A stretch of 64,000 nucleotides of DNA from Valencia hispanica (taxonomy: Eukaryota > Chordata > Actinopteri > Cyprinodontiformes > Valenciidae). Position numbers and translations under genes: made by a program. Positions 57,730-64,000 of the stretch are shown one piece after another. Position 1 is the stretch's first letter, and the number at the start of each line of letters is the position of its first letter. Location: NCBI GenBank assembly GCA_963556495.2, contig OY747715.1:17809739-17873738 (forward strand), read 5' to 3'. The notes under the pieces are model-generated. The model was not told the DNA's origin, made no database searches, and saw nothing but the letters and a program-made list of their open reading frames with translations.

Positions 57730-57815
57730 AAGGTGGGATTTGAAACCGCAACTCTGTACATCTGATGTGCGCGCCAGTCTCAGAATGCTTGCCACAGCCG
57801 CTAGGCCAAAAGTGG
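57730..57815 (-). repeat. tRNA-like head (SINE promoter module or tRNA pseudogene)
   Basis: The minus strand has tggcctagcggctgtggcaa (box A-like), then gactggcgcgc and, further on, ggtttcaaatcccacc (box B-like), with about tRNA spacing for a long variable arm. The plus strand has ggtgggatttgaaacc. No conserved cloverleaf closure or GGAT tail follows, so a working tRNA is not called. Confidence 0.45.
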
Positions 57816-59689
57816 CCATCATTTCTTCTCTGTTCATCGAACCTGCTGAACTCAGCATGCTCTCCTGTTCATCACAACGGTCACAGTAAGAAGTTGTTAC
57901 TTGGCAGAGAAAATTAGCTTTGGATAAAACAATTTAAATATTGTTTATTTAATTGTTTTTGCTTTGTCTTGCTGCTGAATCGGCCCTAGCATGCCACCAG
58001 CGCTCATACACACATTAATATTTCTTTTAATGGTACTTAATATAACTGAGACTTTTAGGGGATGCTAAATAGCGAAGGAGCTGCTATATAGCCTACTTTT
58101 TTCATTTGCTGAGCTGCAAATGGATGCGACCTCATCACTTCTGCTGTCTGCCAAATTATGAGTTCATATCCGTTTTTCTTGGTAGTCAAAGTATTAATTT
58201 TCATTGCAAGAAATGTTCTCTTTGATGTAATAAATATCAGCTAAACTTCAGAAAATTGCTGCAAGGTGGCAACTTAAAGCAAAATCTTCCGTTCAAACCA
58301 AAAAAAAATTTATATTACATTGATTCAGGTGCAGCGACCAATTCAAACAGACTCAAGGCAAAATGAATCCCTTTTAAACTATAGAGGTGGAAGAGTTTAT
58401 TAAATATGTGGGTATTTTTATGTTGCTTTATTTCATGAAACCAACACTACAAACAAAAGTATATATAAATCTTCTTTCCTCAAATGGTGTCTTGTTATCC
58501 ACAAAGCCACAAAGTCTTTGGAAGGATGAAACCTCATTAAAGCTACAAAAGTTGCATGAGACAGCAAAGCAAGGCTTTCTTAAAGACAGACTTTGAAGTC
58601 TAAGTGCAGAGGGACACACACATACATACACACACACACACAAACTCAGCTTTTCAAAATGCTTGCAAGTGGGAACAGCATGCACTCAAACACATTCCAG
58701 TGAAGCCCCAAAAGTATAGAGAGTAGACTGATGTACAAAAACAACCAAGCCCAACTAAGCAAAGACTAAATAAATGCTGCAGCCCAGGAGACTTGAGAGA
58801 AGCAAGCTAGATTCTACCCCTAAGACAGGGGTGGTCTGGGAGAGAGAGACAGAGAGAAGGGAGGGCCATACAAAGAAACTAGAGGGACAGTGGTGTAAAA
58901 GAGGCAAAGGAAGCTGACGGCCCAGAAATAAATGACTAAACTTCAAAACGCCTCACATGTTTCATATCCCTGCAGACATGTCACCAACTCACCCACAAAA
59001 AAACAGAAAAAATAAACAAACAAGCCCATGGAACAAAAGCATTGTGCCTCTCAGAGAGAATCTTCATTAACAGTTTGGTTGTGTGCTTACAGAATCATCA
59101 CCTTCAAAGCTTTAGCTGATTCCTACCACCATAAGTGAGAAAGAAAATAAGCCTTTGTCAGAAAGGTTACGCAAAGCATTATCCAGAAGGTAAGATTTGA
59201 AGAATTTAAAGTGAGATGCTGAGCTGAGAGGGAGAAAAAGGGTCAGTTGATAAAAACTGACATGGTGGGGCATAATATCGTAATACAAAAGAATTTTGTA
59301 GCAGAAATGATCTAATTGTTCCTCTTCTCTCCAAAAGCAGATGAGGAATGAGAAAAGGTAAAGAGGGCTGGAGCTAAGACTTGACTGTTAGCTGAATAAA
59401 AAAATTAGAGATAGACAGAGGATTATTCAGGACTTCATCTTTTACATCTGCCCATCTTGTAAAATGTTTTATTTGGCATTAGGAGGGCAAACAGCAACCC
59501 CTGCTGGTGAACATCCCTGCCAGGTCTTAGAGCTGTGGATTACAAGCTATTTAAAATACAGAAGGCAAAACAAGTCCAGATGAAGAGCTGCTCAAAATGA
59601 CCAAGCACCCTTTAAGAAAATAAACCTTCACTTTTAGAATGTACTGCCATAAAATTCCCTTTGATTATTTCTATAGAAGAAAGAAAGCT
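57816..59689. other. Unassigned sequence with a short (CA)n
   Basis: A (CA)n run lies at 58612-58642. Purine-rich DNA at 58790-58910 gives motif-free frames. No element recognised. Confidence 0.35.
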
Positions 59690-60095
59690 TTTACCAATAC
59701 AGCGATTGTGACAACTCAACATGGAACTCAACATCTACTTATATTTAATCGGATTAATTACTGCAACAGCCTTCTCAGATGTCTGCCTAAAAAATAAATT
59801 AGACAGCTGCAGCTGATCAAGAATGCTGCGGCTCGTGTTCTCACTAGAACCAGGAAAGTAAAGCACATTACGCCAGTTCTAAAGTCCTTACAACTGGCTC
59901 CCTGTAGACTTCACAATACTTTTACTAGTTTATAAATCATTGAATGGCTATACACCAAAGCATATTGAAGATCTGCTGTTACTATACCAACATACTACTT
60001 TTATTTTACCTCTTAATCATGTAAATCACCTTGAATCATCTTGTTGTTGAAAGTGTGCTATAGAAATAAAATTGCCTTGCCTTGCCTACTTCATT
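59690..60095 (+). pseudogene. L2/Rex1-type LINE 3' end
   Basis: LQLIKNAAARVLTRTRKVKH then ITPVLKSLQLAP is the strongly conserved RT C-terminal block of fish L2/Rex1-group LINEs, followed by a broken L-x-x-K-x-L-N-G stretch. The end has tgtgctatagaaataaaatt and a ttgccttgcc tail repeat. Stops follow within 40 codons. 5'-truncated. Confidence 0.8.
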
Positions 60096-61135
60096 GATAT
60101 TATTTTGATAATAAAACCCTGAAGAAAAAATCTATCAAATATACCAATATATCGCACAAGTGATGTTGGAGCATTTTTGTTGCGGAAAGTGACGTTGCAG
60201 GCTTAAAGGAAAGGCTTAAAACGTAGAAAACGCAAATCTTTACTTTGGCCGGAGTTTTTAGAAAGATTTGTTTTCAGTGCCGCAAATCTACGTTTTTGCG
60301 TGAATGACATGCCAAATCATTGGAAAATATATTTGTTTTATGAGATACCTGGCTACGTGTGGACAAGTATAAACAAATACCTTGCACTAGGGGTTTCCGA
60401 AGTGCAGTCTAAGAGGCCATTCTTTTTGCAAATTGTTTCACTTTTTTCCAATCAATCAAAAGATTTATTTATACACCCCTTTCCTACAAAAAAAATCTGA
60501 CGACTTCATTTGATTAATTACATTTTTGCATGCTTAATGTATTGTTAAGCTGTAAAAAATATATATTTTTTTAGATTCTATCTATGTTTGTCGCAAGCTG
60601 GGCTTTTGCTTACATAAAACAAAAATATGACACAAGATTTAAAATCCAAACACAAAAGAAAGGAAAACATAAAACTCAGTAAAACCCATTAGAACAATGA
60701 TTAACTATAGTACCGTCAAGAAGTTATCTGAAGTCATTTATGACTAGCCGTTTCTCCTGAAAAAAACTGCTCAGTTCAATTCATTGATAGTTCTCCAGGA
60801 AGGGGATTCCATGTGTTAATATCCTGTGCATAGAATGCTGTTTGTCCCAGAGACGTTTTATATAAAGACACTCTATAATTTCCACTTGATGATTCACAAG
60901 TTACTGAACATGTCGTTTTAAGAGTAACCAAAAGTTATTTGAATACCTCAGGACCATTACCATGTCAACATTTAAATACAAGTTTGAGATTTGAAAATAT
61001 TATAAAATTGTCTTTGTCTCTATTGTCATGCAAACTAGTATTGTTTGAACAAATCCACTGTGAAGAATGATTGCTATGTTAAAGTCCAAAGAGAAAAATA
61101 ATGGACAAATGACTTTGGAGGACATAACTTAAAAC
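60096..61135. other. Unassigned AT-rich sequence
   Basis: 60200-60300 has partly self-complementary sequence (acgtagaaaacgcaaatctt against gcaaatctacgtttttgcgt), which may be a MITE remnant. Nothing else recognised. Confidence 0.35.
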
Positions 61136-61937
61136 CAGTTGAAACCAGATATTTACATACACTATAGGGAAAGAGACAGAACCTTGTAGTATTATTAACG
61201 TTATTTCAATTTGCTTAATGGTAGAACCCTTAGCATTAGGTAGAATTACCTTTTAAACTTAAGACTTTGGTCAAATGCTTTAGTACACCTCCCCAAGCTA
61301 GCTGGAATTTTGGCCAATTCCTCCTGACAGAACTGGTGTAACTGAGTCAAGTTTGAAGTCTGCCTTAGTCATATAGACATTAGTCGCAGTTTCTATGAGA
61401 TTAAAATCAGGGCTTTGTGATAGCCATTCTAAAACACTGACTTTGTGTCCTTAAATCAGTGTTTAATTAATTAGGGAGTTTGCTATGGGTCATTGCCCAT
61501 TTGTAAGGTCCAATTTGCCCCAAGCTTTAATTTCCTGGTTGATAAATTGAGATATTGCTTTATTATTTCTACTAAATATTTGTGGAAAATTGTCCTCCTG
61601 ACATCTTTCTTGATTTTTTTGGGGTACTTTTTCATGATGTCTTTAAATGTAGCAGAATCTGTTGTTACCTTAAATTACATCCACAGTTGAGTCCTCTGAT
61701 GATTAATTTATGAACTATTCTGTCAGAAGCTTGAAAAGTCATGTCATCATTATCTGGATATCATCAAATGGTTTGAAAGGAATAGTAATCCTTGTGTGTG
61801 TAAACATTTGAATTTGAAGAAAATAACAAACGGCTATAAAACAATTCTGTCTCAGTATGGTCTAAAACAGGAAACATTTGTGTGATTGTCAGACTTTATC
61901 TTATTAAACAGTGTATGTAAATATGTGGTTTCAACTG
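61136..61937 (-). mobile_element. Internally deleted Tc1-like element with both inverted ends
   Basis: Left end cagttgaaaccagatatttacatacactat region and right end atgtaaatatgtggtttcaactg are inverted partners over about 30 bp. The inside has reversed remnants of a Tc1 transposase (near 61480-61640) and is much shorter than 1.6 kb, so the centre was deleted. The flanking TA has decayed. Confidence 0.75.
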
Positions 61938-63001
61938 TGTTTATGTGCAAACCAAAAAAATCTTTATTATACCTAAGTAGTCTTCCAATAAAAAAATTAC
62001 TAAAAAATACAACCATGAGAACCCAACTATACAATATTTCAGTTTATAGAAAAAACATAAAATATTTGTGTATGTTGTTTAAAGATTTTCAAACTAAATA
62101 TGCCTTCAATTAATCAAAGCAAACTTGGAAATACAAAGAATTTTCTCATTCATCCTTCCAAGGTATCCAAACCTTTTAAAAGTTTGGGCAGAACCTAGAT
62201 AAATTTTTAAAATATTAATGTTTGAAAGTGGCTAACCCGAGAAATAACCGCGCTCTATAAAAAGGTAAAAATGTTATAGCAGAAATGAGCAGATCTCTTC
62301 AAAAACAGGAGATATTTACTGTTTCTCCATTAATAAACTCTTTACCCTAATGATGGCATATGTTTGTAGCACAAAACATTTTCATCTGATAATCTACTTA
62401 AAACATTCACTTACACAAGCGTATCAGGAGCATGAGACTTAATCGGAGTCTGTGACACTTCTGATTTATAAATAATTGCTACCTCTCATCTTCATCAAGG
62501 TAATCAATTTTGAGCAAATTGTACAGGAAGAGAAATTACACTCTAAATTGTATGTGTGCATGTGTGGGTGTACATATTTGTGTTAGTCTGCAAATTATTA
62601 CACAACTTAGAAGTGTCAGGTTTACAATCTTTTCTTTTGCTGTATGAAATAACAGTTTCTATATTAATGTCAGATTTGGCATATGGTTTCAGGTAATTGG
62701 CTGTTTAAAAAGATAAGATGAAAAACAAGTGAGAGAATTTCTGATTAAACTGAGTTTTATGGATATGTATTATTTAAAATTAGAGCCTTAAACTGGATGC
62801 TTTCTGCAGACATAATGTGATTTCCTGTCAGAACTTGGTTCTTTTGGATCCACATTGTTTACTGCAGTTAGTGTTTAGCTATAACACTGGAAGGCTCAAA
62901 CCTTTATGTGTTTGTTTGTCATAGAATACATGCCTGAAATTGAGAAATGCAAAATTTTTATTTAAACTTTGTGATGTTTTCCTGTAAACTGAGGTTTTAA
63001 T
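61938..63001. other. Unassigned AT-rich sequence
   Basis: No recognised repeat family or coding motif. Confidence 0.35.
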
Positions 63002-63414
63002 TAGGGGTGTCAAATTATTGCATTCATTGCGATTAATTATTTCCAGCCATATTTAACGTGCTATGATTTTTAATTGCGTCAGTCTAATTTTTTATCTTTA
63101 ATTTTGCTGTTTAAGCATGCAAGTTACCTTTAAATAAAATCTGTTTTATGCTTTGGGCTTTTTGTGCTTGAGTTGGGATTAACCACAACCTGAAGTGGAC
63201 ATCGATTGACTGTCATTAGGCCTGCTTATCATGAGCTAACACTTTTCTGTTCTATATTTGTTCTGCCACAATAATGTAATGAATCTAAATGAAAATACCT
63301 CAAGATGAAGGCTTTTCTCAGCAATTATTGGGTGTGATTTAAAGAGATTAATTAGATTAATTAATTAAAGATCATAATTAATTAATTTGTTTTTTTCATT
63401 TCTTGACAGCACTA
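63002..63414. mobile_element. hAT-like MITE (413 bp)
   Basis: Left end taggggtgtcaaattattgc with gcgattaatt just inside; right end ttcttgacagcacta with ATTAATTA-rich sequence inside. The T-A-G-x-G-x-T-G-T-C-A-A ends and ATTAAT-rich subterminal DNA fit a common fish hAT MITE. The TSD was not resolved. Confidence 0.55.
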
Positions 63415-63530
63415 GTTTTAATACAACAAGGCATCAATAATACTGATACCAATAATATATCAATGTAGTAGGTAATCTACTATAAGTGCTAACAGTTCAG
63501 TGTCATAAATGACTTAGTATTTACCTCCGC

Positions 63531-63625
63531 CAAGGAGGTAATGTTCTCGCCAGGATTTGTTTGTTTGTCAGTCTGTTAGTTAGCAGCATTACTCAAAAGG
63601 TTATTGGTGGATTTTGTCATACTGT
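63531..63625. repeat. Repeat fragment with TACCTCC-GCCAA-GGAGGTA hairpin
   Basis: 7-bp inverted arms at 63532-63538 and 63544-63550, followed by ttgtttgtcagtctgttagt and a GGATTTTGTC end, resembling a dispersed vertebrate repeat that starts with this hairpin. Family name not certain. Confidence 0.4.
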
Positions 63626-63629
63626 TATA

Positions 63630-64000
63630 TGCTTTCTATAAATCCTCAAAGAGGCAATGCAGCTCCATCTGGCCTTCTCTGTACTTCTGTATCAGCATCT
63701 TTAAAGCAAAAGTTGCATCCGTGTTACTGTTTTTTGACATAAAACCGTACTGTTGCTCACAAATTCTCACTTCTGACCTAAGTCTAGTTTCCAACACTTT
63801 TTGCACACCTTCATTGTATGACTCGAAACCTTTATTCCTCTGTAGTTGCTACAATTCTGTACATCTCCTTTGTTCTTAAAAAATGGCACCAGAACACTTT
63901 CCTCCATTCCTTAAGCATCTACTCATTTCAAGATCTTGTTGAACAACCTATTCAAAAACTGCTGGCACTTCTCCTAGACACTTACATACGTCCATGGTTA
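63630..64000 (-). pseudogene. RTE-clade LINE reverse transcriptase, continues past the window
   Basis: Read leftward from 64000: EKCQQFLNRLFNKILK, then EESVLVPFFKNKGDVQNCSN and YRGIKV, which is the RT finger region with the G-D-x-x-x-C-x-N-Y-R-G-I motif. Frameshifted remnants (VCKKCWKLDLG, then a Q-L-x-x-x-K block) run to about 63630. Same family as 52618-53265, which holds the next RT part downstream. The 5' part lies beyond the window. Confidence 0.8.

Overview
The window is teleost fish DNA and is almost entirely mobile-element sequence. The evidence is the set of families present, all recognised from their own sequence: Tc1/mariner copies, a Rex3 (RTE) 3' end, a Rex1-type LINE 3' UTR, an R4/Dong-type LINE with a restriction-like endonuclease, a Tx1-type L1, a Ngaro/DIRS-type tyrosine-recombinase retroelement, PIF-Harbinger and hAT elements, a tRNA-derived SINE with a GGAT tail, and long AT, GA, TG and GATA microsatellites. 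I recognised no host protein-coding gene and no intact RNA gene.

Layout. 1-960: Tc1 copy cut by the window edge. 1244-13320: one old L1/Tx1 element (+ strand) opened by three insertions: a SINE inside the ORF1 zinc knuckle (1922-2307), a TTAA-flanked element with arms of about 450-490 bp (2789-6049), and a Ngaro-like element (about 6341-10436, minus) that carries an insertion of its own. 14468-15966: hAT-like element. 16900-20115: degenerate tandem repeats, in which a 1.65-kb Harbinger element with perfect 31-bp inverted repeats (17874-19527) carries a four-exon MADF-domain gene. 20270-36000: decayed Tc1 copies, a TTAA MITE pair, a pogo-like fragment split by a SINE, Rex1 and Rex3 3' ends, and a palindromic microsatellite. 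36331-36827: Harbinger MITE that keeps transposase exon 1. 37619-39833: long-inverted-repeat element holding an L2 fragment and a second TTAA element with cysteine-rich exons. 41761-43850: hAT-like element, then an R4/Dong remnant. 43850-51357: mainly unassigned DNA and microsatellites. 51358-57612: LTR-like remnant, RTE and Tc1 fragments, a SINE, and an internally deleted LINE with an open fused ORF. 59690-64000: L2/Rex1-type 3' end, a short Tc1 derivative, a hAT-like MITE, and the start of a second RTE copy.

Most interesting theme. Several non-autonomous DNA elements keep a first coding exon with a good splice donor while the rest of the gene is gone. Two are TTAA-flanked elements (2789-6049 and 38596-39545) whose exons match, by my reading, the cysteine-rich P2X7 C-terminal-like (P2RX7_C) family; in the first, the exon lies partly in the inverted-repeat arm, so both arms carry it. 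Others are a Harbinger MITE (36564-36679) and a possible piggyBac-like exon (13519-13651). The MADF Harbinger element goes further: all four exons join in phase, and the last reads through the terminal repeat into flanking DNA. Family assignments come from motif reading only; no database search was possible. Boundaries without a stated TSD or TIR are approximate.
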